DNA of 64,000 bases from CBDBDZ01 sp965204215 (GCA_965204215.1 CBDBDZ010000012.1:1-64000); one strand, 5' to 3'. Positions 1 to 8,044 are shown, numbered from the stretch's first letter. Notes: generated by a model from the letters alone, not told the origin. Numbers and translations: made by a program.

Positions 1-584
1 CTGGGTCGAAGATAGCTGACCAACAGTTGTTCACCGCAGAATACATACAAGGGTAAAAAACAATAATGCCGATAATAACCATTGTAAGAGCGACCTTCTT
101 GCGTACCATGGACGCGATCATCAGTGGCATCGAAGTCGAGAATTAATTCCTCTGGGGCACTATCAAACGAATCAATAAATAGGTTCAACAATACGTCATG
201 AATGGCAATGTTTGATTGCGCAGTAAATGATTGTTCTAATCGACACAATGTCGACTGGCTTCCCAGTACTTGATCAGCTTCCGTTGCCGTTTGTAATGCC
301 TTATCGTGTCGCAAGGTCTCGTGATCGTTAAGGTCTTCGTAACCCATGCATAAGCTATACAAGCGTTGACGAATCAAACTCTGCAGTGAATGTTTCACAT
401 AACTGCTGTGCCGGGTATCGGGAAATACCGATGCCACTTGCTTGCTTAGACATAAGTGTTTATCAAGCTCTCTGAGCAATAAAACACCAGCATCGCTGGT
501 CATATCGCCACCACTAAATTGAGTTTCGATTTGACGGCGATTTAAAGGTGAAAAGTAAGTAGAAGTTGAGGTACAATCTGTCAT
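1..584 (-). CDS. IS1380-family transposase, N-terminal part (cut by window edge)
   Basis: The frame is open from an ATG at 584 down to the window edge (about 194 codons) with no stop, so the C-terminal part lies outside. The protein begins MTDCTSTSTYFSPLNRR and contains LDFDATDDRVHGTQ at about residues 143-156, followed by YNGYYRHYCFLPLYVF. This block is typical of IS1380-family DDE transposases and holds the first catalytic aspartate. The family moves a whole element with short terminal inverted repeats and a 4-5 bp target duplication. I could not place the element's right end between 585 and 711; the CCTAGATTC-type repeat seen at 5472 is not there. It neighbours a recombinase and a toxin-antitoxin pair in an accessory region. 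Whether the gene is intact cannot be judged here. Confidence 0.85.
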   Translation of the reverse strand, partial: MTDCTSTSTYFSPLNRRQIETQFSGGDMTSDAGVLLLRELDKHLCLSKQVASVFPDTRHSSYVKHSLQSLIRQRLYSLCMGYEDLNDHETLRHDKALQTATEADQVLGSQSTLCRLEQSFTAQSNIAIHDVLLNLFIDSFDSAPEELILDFDATDDRVHGTQEGRSYNGYYRHYCFLPLYVFCGEQLLVSYLRP

Positions 585-711
585 CGGTGCTTGGCTTATA
601 ATTTTGACTTAACACATTGAATTATAACGCATTAAACAAGCACCGTACTTTTTTTTATGAAATATGCGGGCTAGAACATTACTACCGAGCCTAATTGTCC
701 CGCCCGCTTTG

Positions 712-1446
712 CTATTCATGTTTATACTCCTGTAGTTTTTCGGCGACTCTATCGGCTATTTTATCGATTTGGCTATCGCTGAGTTTTACTGTTTGCGAGC
801 GTTTCTTTGTTGAGGGCTTCGCGGTAAAAATATCATACTCCAAAGCCACTTCATGGGCTTGGTGAAGGTCAATACCCAAATAGTGCATGGTGCTTTTGGT
901 GTCCTTATGTCCCAAAAGCAAGGCAATAATTTCTATCGCTACACCTTGCTGATAGAGAAACGTTGGTTTGGTTCGCCTGAGTGAATGAGCGGAATAAGTG
1001 GCTGGGTCTAATTCCAGTAACTCCGACCATTTTTTGATGATACTCCGAAAGCCTGAATCACTGAGGGGCTTGCTTCGGTAACTGGGACGAAAGGACGTAA
1101 ATATAAAGTCATGAGGTTGTTTTTTCGCTTGGCTTATCCATGAGTCCATATTTTTTATCGTTGTTGCTGACAGCACAGGTTGAACCGCTGTGGTAGTTTT
1201 CTTTTGGCGAATGATGAAGCGTGATTTGACGTTGCCCCATTCATCGCAAATATCTGATACCCGAAGGGAAAGCAAATCACTGACCCGCAACATCGAATCC
1301 ACCGCCACTCCCAACAAGGCCAATTCACGGTATTTTTCTTGGAGTTCCAACATCACAATTAAATGCTGAATCTGTTCGGGGGTAAAAGCGGTGCGAGGTT
1401 CAACCGCACGCCCTTTATTCCACGGCTTAGATGACAATGGAAACAT
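712..1446 (-). CDS. Small tyrosine recombinase/integrase
   Basis: 244 residues. The catalytic set of tyrosine recombinases is visible: R54 (SMLRVSDLL), K82/K83 (RQKKTT), H154-x-x-R157 (HSLRRT), H180 (LLLGHKD) and nucleophile Y189 (MHYLG). It lacks a long arm-binding domain and is shorter than the P4-type integrase at 2525-3742, so it is a different subtype, closer to the short recombinases of plasmids and integrative elements. The family cuts and rejoins DNA at specific sites through a tyrosine-DNA intermediate. The C-terminal 35 residues are charged and probably helical. ATG is at 1446; the bases upstream are CTCCTCCTC-like with no Shine-Dalgarno match, so the start is uncertain. It stands alone in the island, and its target is unknown. 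Confidence 0.85.
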   Translation of the reverse strand: MFPLSSKPWNKGRAVEPRTAFTPEQIQHLIVMLELQEKYRELALLGVAVDSMLRVSDLLSLRVSDICDEWGNVKSRFIIRQKKTTTAVQPVLSATTIKNMDSWISQAKKQPHDFIFTSFRPSYRSKPLSDSGFRSIIKKWSELLELDPATYSAHSLRRTKPTFLYQQGVAIEIIALLLGHKDTKSTMHYLGIDLHQAHEVALEYDIFTAKPSTKKRSQTVKLSDSQIDKIADRVAEKLQEYKHE

Positions 1447-1843
1447 GAGGAGGAGATGGGCGACCCCTGCGAACCTCTGCTACTTGCAAAAACAGGTGTA
1501 TATTCGTAGTTTAGCCCGCTCAAATTATGAGTCTTTAAAAATATGAATGAAAGTTACTGTTCCTTGAATACCGCTGAGAGCCAATTAAATCAATGCTTTT
1601 TATCTTGTGCTAATGCAAAAAGCAAGTATTGTTGGTCTGTACAAGATATTTTCTATTTTTTAAAATATCACCAATGCCACACCACTTTTACTGTTTCCGC
1701 ACCAATTGTTTTATCGACATGCGTACTATTACTTTGTATGAATTTATCCAATTACTACGCGACAGACAGGAACGCGGTACACCAGCGAAATTGCTGAGTG
1801 AATGTCTGATTCAGTTTATACGCAACTATTAGGAATAACGATA

Positions 1844-1875
1844 TTGCATTTTTTCAAAAGTAGCTATAATAGCTA
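1844..1875 (+). promoter_or_regulatory. Promoter and palindromic operator of the toxin-antitoxin pair
   Basis: A perfect -10 box TATAAT (1865-1870) lies inside the palindrome TAGCTATAATAGCTA (1861-1875). A possible -35 TTGCAT is at 1844-1849, with a short 15-bp spacer. A symmetric site over the -10 box fits autorepression by a Phd/YefM-type antitoxin dimer, which is how this family is known to be controlled; the binding itself is inferred. The rest of 1447-1904 holds no gene I can support. Confidence 0.5.
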
Positions 1876-1904
1876 TGTATTTATTAATTCCATGAGGTAT
1901 GAAC

Positions 1905-2195
1905 ATGAAAACCATGACATCAAAGGAAGCTCAAAATGCCTTTGGTCACTTCCTTGATACCGCCCAGCGTGAACCTGTCGTCGTAACGAGAAGAAATCGC
2001 CCTGTTGGGGTTATGGTTTCTATGGAAAACATGCCCGCTATTATCGAATTAACCGAGCGGGAAATTATCCGTAAAGGCGTTATGGCTGGCCTTGAAGACG
2101 CCAAAGCGGGGCGAGGAAAAGAGCTTACGCCACAATACATTGAGGAACTAAAACTTGAAGCAAAAAAAAGAATAGAAGCTAAACATGCACAATGA
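1905..2195 (+). CDS. Type II antitoxin, Phd/YefM family
   Basis: The protein begins MKTMTSKEAQNAFGHFLDTAQREPVV, the characteristic N-terminal DNA-binding fold of Phd/YefM antitoxins, followed by VTRRNRPVGVMVSMENM. The C-terminal half is charged and helical, as expected for the flexible toxin-neutralising tail. I chose ATG 1905 over ATG 1899 because GAGG at 1894-1897 sits 7 nt before 1905 but touches 1899. Length is 96 residues. The 3' end overlaps the toxin start by ATGA, the usual coupling in these operons. Expected role: bind and block the toxin and, with it, repress the promoter at 1844-1875. In an island next to an integrase, such a module typically stabilises the element; that part is inference. 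Confidence 0.88.
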   Translation: MKTMTSKEAQNAFGHFLDTAQREPVVVTRRNRPVGVMVSMENMPAIIELTEREIIRKGVMAGLEDAKAGRGKELTPQYIEELKLEAKKRIEAKHAQ

Positions 2196-2500
2196 ATTTA
2201 TACAGGGTAATATTTTTTAACACGGCCAAGCAAGGAATGCTTAATATAGTTGATTATATCGCTTTAGATAATCCAGTTAGAGCCATAAGTTTTGTTGAAG
2301 AACTGACCACATCACTAGTAAAAACACTCTCTGTTTTCCCACTCGCTGGAAAAGCCACTGACGATTTAGGACTGGATGAAGAAATTCGGATAATGCCCTA
2401 TAAAAATTACAACAGCTATTATCGCGTGCTTGAAGATCAAAAAATCGTTGAAGTGCTATATATTTTTAACGCCAGCCAGAATGTTTCGAGCATTGAGTAA
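2192..2500 (+). CDS. Type II toxin, ParE/RelE superfamily
   Basis: 102 residues starting MNLYRVIFFNTAKQGM. The pattern fits the ParE/RelE fold: an N-terminal beta strand, then a helical hairpin (NIVDYIALDNPVRAISFVEELTTSL), FPLAGKATDD, then EIRIMPYKNYNSYYRVLEDQKIVEVLYIFNA, the strand region ending in the family's typical YRV...V.VL.I.. pattern. ParE-like members poison DNA gyrase and RelE-like ones cut mRNA; the sequence alone does not tell which. Translation is coupled to the antitoxin through a 4-base overlap. The gene looks intact. Confidence 0.85.
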   Translation: MNLYRVIFFNTAKQGMLNIVDYIALDNPVRAISFVEELTTSLVKTLSVFPLAGKATDDLGLDEEIRIMPYKNYNSYYRVLEDQKIVEVLYIFNASQNVSSIE

Positions 2501-2524
2501 AATTCTGACTTAGGGGTATTTTGC

Positions 2525-3742
2525 TTAGGAGTATTTTGATTGTTGCTTGAGCTTATCCAGATGATCCGCCCACCATTGCATCATTACCCCTCTATCGTCC
2601 ATATAGTGCGCATGGTGGCTATAAGCCCCACGAACCTTATTTCGTTCTAGGTGAGATAATTGTCGCTCGATGGCGTCGGGATTAAAGCCCTGCTCATTCA
2701 GTATGGATGACGCATTGGCGCGGAAGCCGTGCGGTGTGGCTTTGGCCTTGCCTTCGGTGTTGCCGTCATAACCTAGCCGAAACATCGCTCGACGCATGGT
2801 ATTGTCAGACATTAATTTTTGTGGATTGGTTTCACAGGGAAAAAGTAGCTTTTGATGACCAGTGATTGGGCGTAACTGCTCAAGTATTTTTAATGACTGC
2901 CTGGAAAGTGGCAATAGATGCTCGGTTTCCATTTTCATTTTTTTGGGCGGGATACGCCACTGGGCATTTTCAATCTCAAAATCACTCCATTCAGCACTGC
3001 GTAGTTCTCCCGAGCGCACAAACGTCAAAATCAGTAATTGTAGTCCCAATTGCGTTAGTAACCTTCCCTGTTTATGGTAATCATCAAGCTCTGCCAAAAA
3101 ACTACCCAGTTGTTTATTCGGCAATGAATCGCGGTGTTTTGGTTTGTGCGATTTGATCACACCTGCCATATCGAAAGCAGGGTTGTACTTTAATCTGCCT
3201 GTCTGCACGCCATAGCGAAAAACGGCGGTAATACACTGCAAGACACGTTTTGCCACATCTAGTGAGCCTCTGGCCTCAATCTGACGAACCACCTGTAAAA
3301 CGTCAGGAGGTTCGATATTCGCTATCGATTTGCTATCAAGAAGCGGGAAACTATTGACCTGCATTCGGTGGAGCAAACGATCGGCGTATTTCTCCGTCCA
3401 ATTATTTTTTTGGACATTCCACCACTCCAACGCCAACGTTGAAAATTTATCACTATCCTCAAACGGCACACCCTTTCTCAAGGCCTTTTTCTCAATACCT
3501 GGATCAATGCCATCAGCAACCTGCAAGCGCGCTCGGTCACGTTTCAGGCGAGCGTCTTTGAGCGATACATCAGGATAGACACCCAGAGCCAGCGATTTTT
3601 GCTTGCCACCGAAGCGATAACTCATACGCCAATACTTCGAGCCATTGACCTTGACCAGCAGGCGCAGGCACTTTTCATCCACGACCCAATAATCTTTGCT
3701 CTGGGGTTTAAGGTTTTTTATCTGACGATCATTTAACGGCAC
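2525..3742 (-). CDS. P4-type site-specific integrase (DUF4102 arm-binding domain)
   Basis: With the GTG start at 3742 the protein begins PLNDRQIKNLKP after the initiator, the standard beginning of P4-family integrases, and GAGAG lies 7 nt upstream. Length is 405 residues, normal for the family. An in-frame extension to 3865 is non-coding-like. An N-terminal arm-binding domain carries LALGVYPDVSLKDAR. The catalytic part shows LTFVRSGELRSAEW (Arg), TPHGFRANASSIL (His-x-x-Arg), LSHLERNKVRGAYSH and the terminal YMDDRG region with the tyrosine. These enzymes integrate islands into the 3' ends of tRNA genes. Here the gene points away from tRNA-Leu, whose 3' end is 192 bp upstream of the start, which is the classic layout. 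It appears intact. Confidence 0.93.
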   Translation of the reverse strand: MPLNDRQIKNLKPQSKDYWVVDEKCLRLLVKVNGSKYWRMSYRFGGKQKSLALGVYPDVSLKDARLKRDRARLQVADGIDPGIEKKALRKGVPFEDSDKFSTLALEWWNVQKNNWTEKYADRLLHRMQVNSFPLLDSKSIANIEPPDVLQVVRQIEARGSLDVAKRVLQCITAVFRYGVQTGRLKYNPAFDMAGVIKSHKPKHRDSLPNKQLGSFLAELDDYHKQGRLLTQLGLQLLILTFVRSGELRSAEWSDFEIENAQWRIPPKKMKMETEHLLPLSRQSLKILEQLRPITGHQKLLFPCETNPQKLMSDNTMRRAMFRLGYDGNTEGKAKATPHGFRANASSILNEQGFNPDAIERQLSHLERNKVRGAYSHHAHYMDDRGVMMQWWADHLDKLKQQSKYS

Positions 3743-3933
3743 GGCTACACTCTCATTCACTCGATATTGACAAAAATAAAAACGGGACTTAAACCCAATG
3801 TAGCAACGATTGTAGCAACAAAACACCTGAAATACTATGAAAAACAATGAAACGAGATGAAACAATAAATCCTTAATATTCCTTTATTTTTAAGCCTTTT
3901 CGGATCAATATGAAACAACGTGAAACAAGAAGG

Positions 3934-4020
3934 TGGTGCGGGTGGCCGGACTTGAACCGGCACGGCCGTTAAGCCGAGGGATTTTAAGTCCCTTGTGTCT
4001 ACCAATTCCACCACACCCGC
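3934..4020 (-). tRNA. tRNA-Leu (anticodon UAA)
   Basis: Read on the minus strand, the gene begins GCGGGTGTGGTGGAA at 4020 and ends GCCACCCGCACCA at 3934. It has the long variable arm of a class II tRNA, the T-arm GGTTCAAGTCC, and an anticodon loop with TAA flanked by the stem GGGAC/ATCCC. CCA is encoded. It lies 28 bp downstream of tRNA-Cys on the same strand, and its 3' end faces the P4-type integrase, so it is the likely integration site of the accessory region to the left. I did not find a second copy of its 3' end between 1 and 3930, so the other att site is outside the window or degraded. Confidence 0.96.
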
Positions 4021-4048
4021 ATTGTCCTGACTCTTCAGACTCTTCATT

Positions 4049-4122
4049 TGGAGGCGCGAGTCGGAATCGAACCGGCGTACACGGAGTTGCAGTCCGCTGC
4101 ATAGCCACTCTGCCACCGCGCC
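4049..4122 (-). tRNA. tRNA-Cys (anticodon GCA)
   Basis: Read on the minus strand, the gene begins GGCGCGGTGGCAGAG at 4122 and ends CGCGCC then TCCA at 4049. It is 74 nt including encoded CCA. The anticodon stem-loop has ACTGCAAC with anticodon GCA, and the T-arm reads GGTTCGATTCC. It is the first gene of a two-tRNA unit with tRNA-Leu, served by the promoter at 4140-4167. Confidence 0.96.
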
Positions 4123-4139
4123 AAATATGAAAACAGGCT

Positions 4140-4167
4140 ATTCTAGGGACTACTAAAATTCTGTCAA
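4140..4167 (-). promoter_or_regulatory. Sigma-70 promoter of the tRNA-Cys-tRNA-Leu unit
   Basis: On the minus strand a consensus -35 TTGACA (4162-4167) is followed after 16 bp by the -10 box TAGAAT (4140-4145). This places transcription start about 10 bp before tRNA-Cys. It is one of the best promoter matches in the window. Confidence 0.75.
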
Positions 4168-4249
4168 GGACAATGCTGCTTCTTCCCGGAAATAATAAAT
4201 TATTGTTTGGCTCGAACATAGCTTACTAGGGTGAGATTATGACATGCTT

Positions 4250-4255
4250 TATAAT
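4250..4255 (+). promoter_or_regulatory. -10 box of dapE (possibly leaderless)
   Basis: TATAAT at 4250-4255 ends only 8 bp before the dapE ATG at 4264, so the transcript would start at or next to the start codon. No Shine-Dalgarno sequence precedes this ATG and the -35 region is weak. Confidence 0.4.
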
Positions 4256-4263
4256 ATAACATT

Positions 4264-5424
4264 ATGTCCATTCCTCCATCCACTTCAACTGCAGTCGTTG
4301 ACTTAAGTTGCGAGTTAATATCGCGTCATTCTGTGACACCTAATGATGATCAATGTCAGCAAATTCTGGCTGAGCGTTTAACCACATTGGGTTTTGAAAT
4401 AACTCATTTACCTTTTAATGATGTAAAAAACTTGTGGGCCATTACCCCTGGCGATGGACCTGTCTTGTGCTTTGCAGGACATACTGATGTAGTGCCAGCA
4501 GGTAACTTAGAGCAATGGAATACCAATCCATTTCAGCCAACTATTGATAATGGTGTGCTTTATGGTCGTGGCGCAGCTGATATGAAAACTGCAATTGCTG
4601 CGATGGTAGTAGCGGTTGAACGCTTTTTGAAAACAAATAAACAGTTCAACGGGCGCATTGCGTTTTTGATTACCAGTGATGAAGAAGGCACTGCAACCGA
4701 TGGCACTGTAAAAGTCATGCAATGGTTAAATGCAAGAAATATTAATCTGGATTACTGTTTAATTGGCGAGCCTTCTTCATCAAAAAAGCTGGGAGATACC
4801 ATTAAAAATGGCAGGCGCGGTTCACTCAATGGAAAACTTACTGTTTATGGTACTCAAGGGCATATTGCCTACCCTCATTTAGCGGACAACCCTATTCATT
4901 CTGCGACTTTAGCTCTGCATGAATTAAGTGTTATTCGATGGGATGAAGGTGATGATTATTTTCAACCTACCCAATTGCAGTTTTCTAATATTCACTCTGG
5001 AATTGGTGTGACAAATGTAATTCCAGGTTCGCTAGAAGCTTTATTTAATTTGCGTTTTTCTCCATTATCCTCGGAGAAGCAATTAAAAGAAGCTATTGAA
5101 CTAAAACTAAAGGAATTTAACTTAAAGTATCACATTGATTGGAAGTTAAGTGGTAATCCTTTTATCACTCGCGGTGGAAAATTGGTAGAAGCCGGTATTG
5201 ATTCTGTTAATCAAGTAATGGGCACCATACCTCAACTGTCAACTAACGGTGGCACATCCGATGGGCGCTTCATCGCACCTTACGGTGTAGAAGTTATTGA
5301 ATTAGGTGTTATTAACGAAACAATTCATAAGGTTAATGAATGTGTCAGTGTTAAAGATATTGAACGCCTGGCTGATATTTATCAGCAAATATTGGTTAAT
5401 ATTCTATGCAGAGGCAGATTATGA
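4264..5424 (+). CDS. dapE: Succinyl-diaminopimelate desuccinylase
   Basis: 386 residues, the usual DapE length. It hydrolyses N-succinyl-LL-diaminopimelate in the lysine and peptidoglycan precursor pathway, in the cytosol, as a di-zinc M20-family peptidase. Metal and catalytic motifs are visible: AGHTDVVPAG with H73 and D75, YGRGAADMK with D106, TSDEEGT with the catalytic E140 and E141, GEPSSS with E169, and NETIHKVNE near the C-terminus for the last histidine ligand. The stretch GRRGSLNGKLTVYGTQGH leads into the dimerisation domain and TNGGTSDGRFI is conserved. It stands alone, divergent from the tRNA unit, and its 3' side runs into two repeat elements rather than another gene. Confidence 0.96.
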   Translation: MSIPPSTSTAVVDLSCELISRHSVTPNDDQCQQILAERLTTLGFEITHLPFNDVKNLWAITPGDGPVLCFAGHTDVVPAGNLEQWNTNPFQPTIDNGVLYGRGAADMKTAIAAMVVAVERFLKTNKQFNGRIAFLITSDEEGTATDGTVKVMQWLNARNINLDYCLIGEPSSSKKLGDTIKNGRRGSLNGKLTVYGTQGHIAYPHLADNPIHSATLALHELSVIRWDEGDDYFQPTQLQFSNIHSGIGVTNVIPGSLEALFNLRFSPLSSEKQLKEAIELKLKEFNLKYHIDWKLSGNPFITRGGKLVEAGIDSVNQVMGTIPQLSTNGGTSDGRFIAPYGVEVIELGVINETIHKVNECVSVKDIERLADIYQQILVNILCRGRL

Positions 5425-5466
5425 GACTTTCACAAAAATCTTGAACAGATGATATACTTTGTTACA

Positions 5467-5718
5467 TTAATCCTAGATTCCGTAGTTGAACCTGGAGTTT
5501 ACAGTTATTTTTCAGGAAATAATGCAAGGCATGGCTTGCAGGTAATGGTTGTAGCCCTTACCAAAAGCCATAACGCAGCAGTGTGAACTGAAAAGGGCTG
5601 TAAAGCCAGGTAGCGGTTTGTAATTCACTTATGAAGTGAATCGAAGAATAAGCGTTTATCAATAACATTCAAACTCTTAGAAGTGAAATTAGCGTTCAAC
5701 TGCGGAATCTAGGTTAAT
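5467..5718 (+). mobile_element. MITE with IS1380-like ends (repeat family A)
   Basis: Inverted ends: CCTAGATTCCGTAGTTGAAC at 5472-5491, and its reverse complement with one mismatch at 5694-5713. The core is 242 bp. It is flanked on both sides by the direct repeat TTAAT (5467-5471 and 5714-5718), a 5-bp target duplication. The interior has no credible reading frame. Ends starting CCTAGATTC resemble those of the ISEcp1 branch of the IS1380 family, so a related transposase is the likely mover; this assignment is from memory of that family. The window's own IS1380 transposase (1-584) may or may not be the partner. The element fills the gap after dapE. Confidence 0.8.
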
Positions 5719-5741
5719 AGTTTGGCTCTATTGCTGTGATG

Positions 5742-5869
5742 TTAATTCAGCATGAAAGTACCGAACAAATATGTGGCACAAGGAAGTGCCACCGACGAGC
5801 GATAGCTTGGTCGCGAATCCTTGAAATACAATAAAATACGCAGGAGCGGTATTTTATTGCGAGGTTAAT
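5742..5869 (+). repeat. Hairpin-rich dispersed repeat, family B copy 1
   Basis: Bounded by TTAAT at 5742-5746 and 5865-5869. Closely similar to 45296-45466, and its right part to 28708-28798 (opposite orientation). It contains successive hairpins: GTGGCAC/GTGCCAC (about 5773-5792), a GAGCGATAGCTTGGTCG stem, and an AT-rich stem AATAAAATACGC/GCGGTATTTTATT around an AGGA loop (5830-5859). Its right end contains the last codons and the stop of the gene at 5854-6585. Directly follows the MITE. Confidence 0.75.
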
Positions 5870-6585
5870 AATTTTTGGACTCTTTCAACAAAAGCCAAAT
5901 CTTCCACAGCATTAAGGCCTTGTGCTTTGGCTATTTGAGTTAATTGTCGGTGATAACTTTTGACAATTTTTTCAAATTCGGCACCAGATGCAGCTTTTAA
6001 GCGTGTAACTTCGTTTTGATAGTTATTTGCTCGCTTTAATTCAAATTCCATTGCATATTTTGCCTTTGCTATTTTGGGAACGTCTTTAGGAGTGTTGAGT
6101 AATAACTGTTCTAAAACTTCAATGGCTTGGGCCACTACAGTATATTGGTTGGGAATTAGACGTTTATTTAATTGTTTATGCTTTGCTCTATTAGGCACAA
6201 TAAGTAATTCAACTAATATTTGTCGCTCCAGCTTATCAAGTTCTCGTATGATTTTGGACAACCGAGAGTCCAGTTTGGCAATGCTTTGCTTTTTTTTAGC
6301 ATTGGCAACAAGTTTATCTAACTTGACCTTAACTCTATGATAACGCGACTGATATTTTTTTGTTTCAAATTGATCAATAAGCTCAACTTGAGCATTGGCA
6401 TATGCAAAATATTGACGTTGAGCTTCCTCAAAATCTTCAACATCAATGTTTGCTTGTTGCGCAATTGAAAAAGAGCTGAAAGCAATAAAGCATAAAGCCC
6501 ACAAAAAGCGATTATTATGGAGTGGCAGACTAAAGTCTAACCAATGAAACGCTATGTCATAATTAGTTATTTTCGCTGCTTTCAT
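5854..6585 (-). CDS. Hypothetical exported coiled-coil protein
   Basis: 243 residues, family not recognised. The N-terminus (RFLWALCFIAFSSFSIAQQ, about residues 26-44) looks like a signal peptide after a long n-region and would be cleaved near AQQ. The remainder is highly charged and almost entirely predicted helical, with heptad-like Leu/Lys/Glu spacing (about 75-120 and 180-240), suggesting a periplasmic coiled coil. ATG 6585 lies inside the end of rmuC (23-bp overlap), so it is probably translated after rmuC. The last five residues (LLTSQ) and the stop come from repeat family B, so the original C-terminus may have been replaced. Confidence 0.6.
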   Translation of the reverse strand: MKAAKITNYDIAFHWLDFSLPLHNNRFLWALCFIAFSSFSIAQQANIDVEDFEEAQRQYFAYANAQVELIDQFETKKYQSRYHRVKVKLDKLVANAKKKQSIAKLDSRLSKIIRELDKLERQILVELLIVPNRAKHKQLNKRLIPNQYTVVAQAIEVLEQLLLNTPKDVPKIAKAKYAMEFELKRANNYQNEVTRLKAASGAEFEKIVKSYHRQLTQIAKAQGLNAVEDLAFVERVQKLLTSQ

Positions 6586-7891
6586 TATTTTCTAACTCTT
6601 TTAAATAATTATCGGGTAGTTGATTTTCGGTTTTCGCACCCATAAGTTTTAATTTTTCAGTTTGTTTTAGCAAATTGCCTCTTCCTTCGCTTAATCGATT
6701 TACTGTGTCACTATAGGCTGTTTGAGCCCGGTTGAGTAATGTCCCTACATGGTTTAACGAATTTAGCACCCCAACAAATTTATCGTAAAGTCTTCCCGCT
6801 TGTACAGCAATATCTAAAGCATTTTTATTTTGTTTTTCGGTGCGCCATAACATATTCACAGTGCGCAATAACGGCATTAAGGTAGTGTGACTGACCAGTG
6901 TCACATTCAGGTCAAAAGCTTCGGTAAAGATAGCAGGTTGTTCTTGTAGTGCTAATAAATAAGCGGGCTCAATAGGTATAAACATAAATACAAAATCTAC
7001 TGTATGCAGTTGTTCAATACCTTGATAGCATTTATTGCTTAATCCTTTAAAATGTTCTCGAATGGACTGTACATGCTGCTTTAATGATTGTGCTTTAATA
7101 GCTGGATCATCGCTATTGTAATAGTTTTCATAATGTAATAGCGAAACCTTGGAATCAATAATCAGTGTTTTATTTTCTGGTAAATGCACAATAACATCAG
7201 GCTGTATACGCTTGTTACTTTCATTTTGAAAAGAGGTTTGACTACTGTACTCTACATCTTTAACCAGACCTGACTCTTCCAATAATCGCTCTAATAACAT
7301 TTCACCCCAGTTGCCTTGCAGTTTGTTGTCGCCTTTTAAGGCTTTACTTAAATTTAAAGCATCGCTACTCATTTTATCAGTTTTTTGTTGCAACTGTTCA
7401 ATGTAGGTTTTAAGTTGGGTTCTGTCTGTAATGTCTTTATGATGAACATCGTCAATACGTTTGCGAAACTGCTCCAGTTGTTCTTTTAACGGTTTAAGAG
7501 AACCTTCAAGAGTTTGCTTGCTTTGTTGTTGAAATTGTTGTTGGCGCGCTTCGAAAATACGATTAGCCAAATTTTCAAATTGTACTTGCATCTGCCCTAT
7601 TTGTTGTTGAAGCTGTTGCTTTTGTTCTTGAATATGGGTTTGCTGGGTTTCGATGCGTTGTTTTTCCAAGTCTAGCTGGCGCTGTAAATCACTGTTATTC
7701 AATACCAGTTGCTGTTGACTTTTCTGATGATTTAATTCAAGTTGCTGTTGTTTTTGCAGATATAACTGTTCTTGTTCACTTAGCTGGCGTTGAGTGCGAA
7801 TTTTGAGTAATAACCAGGTTATTAATGTTGCAAGTATTGTTCCAGCAACAAAAGCTATAGCTATGTCAATTGCATTATTGTTAAATAGCAT
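6563..7891 (-). CDS. rmuC: DNA recombination protein RmuC
   Basis: 442 residues. An N-terminal membrane anchor (IDIAIAFVAGTILATLITWLLL, about residues 7-28) is followed by a long Gln-rich coiled coil (about 30-150), then the RmuC nuclease-like domain with LQGNWGEMLLERLLEESGL, QPDVIVHLPENKTLIIDSKVS and the conserved VDFVFMFIPIEPAYLLAL. RmuC limits inversions and other rearrangements at short inverted repeats in E. coli. That is a suggestive job in a genome rich in inverted repeats, but the link is speculation. ATG start at 7891. It overlaps the exported coiled-coil gene downstream. Confidence 0.94.
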   Translation of the reverse strand: MLFNNNAIDIAIAFVAGTILATLITWLLLKIRTQRQLSEQEQLYLQKQQQLELNHQKSQQQLVLNNSDLQRQLDLEKQRIETQQTHIQEQKQQLQQQIGQMQVQFENLANRIFEARQQQFQQQSKQTLEGSLKPLKEQLEQFRKRIDDVHHKDITDRTQLKTYIEQLQQKTDKMSSDALNLSKALKGDNKLQGNWGEMLLERLLEESGLVKDVEYSSQTSFQNESNKRIQPDVIVHLPENKTLIIDSKVSLLHYENYYNSDDPAIKAQSLKQHVQSIREHFKGLSNKCYQGIEQLHTVDFVFMFIPIEPAYLLALQEQPAIFTEAFDLNVTLVSHTTLMPLLRTVNMLWRTEKQNKNALDIAVQAGRLYDKFVGVLNSLNHVGTLLNRAQTAYSDTVNRLSEGRGNLLKQTEKLKLMGAKTENQLPDNYLKELENNESSENN

Positions 7892-7977
7892 TTGATTCTT
7901 TTAAATTTAGTACCAGATTAAATAAAGACATTACAGCAAAAAGCCTGAACAGATACCGCGCTTCAGATTGGGACAGC

Positions 7978-7998
7978 TTAAACCCAGATTATGCATTA
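7978..7998 (+). repeat. Solo end of repeat family C
   Basis: TTAAACCCAGATTATGCATTA matches the terminal sequence of the family C element at 37086-37263 with one or two differences. Only this end is recognisable, in the gap between rmuC and aceF. Confidence 0.45.
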
Positions 7999-8044
7999 CT
8001 GACGTATGTCACTAACAAAATATGGCATTTAATTAAGGTTTCCA

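Noticed and set aside
1543..1832. Two overlapping short open frames before the antitoxin gene
   Set aside because: Composition is not protein-like, there is no Shine-Dalgarno sequence, and no family is recognised. The last 37 codons (MRTITLYEFIQLL...) look somewhat better and may be a remnant, but support is too thin.
1..3930. Second copy of the tRNA-Leu 3' end as an attachment site
   Set aside because: Reading through this stretch gave no match of useful length; the partner site must be elsewhere.
3835..4219. Open frames running through the tRNA-Cys/tRNA-Leu region
   Set aside because: They read through two unmistakable tRNA genes.
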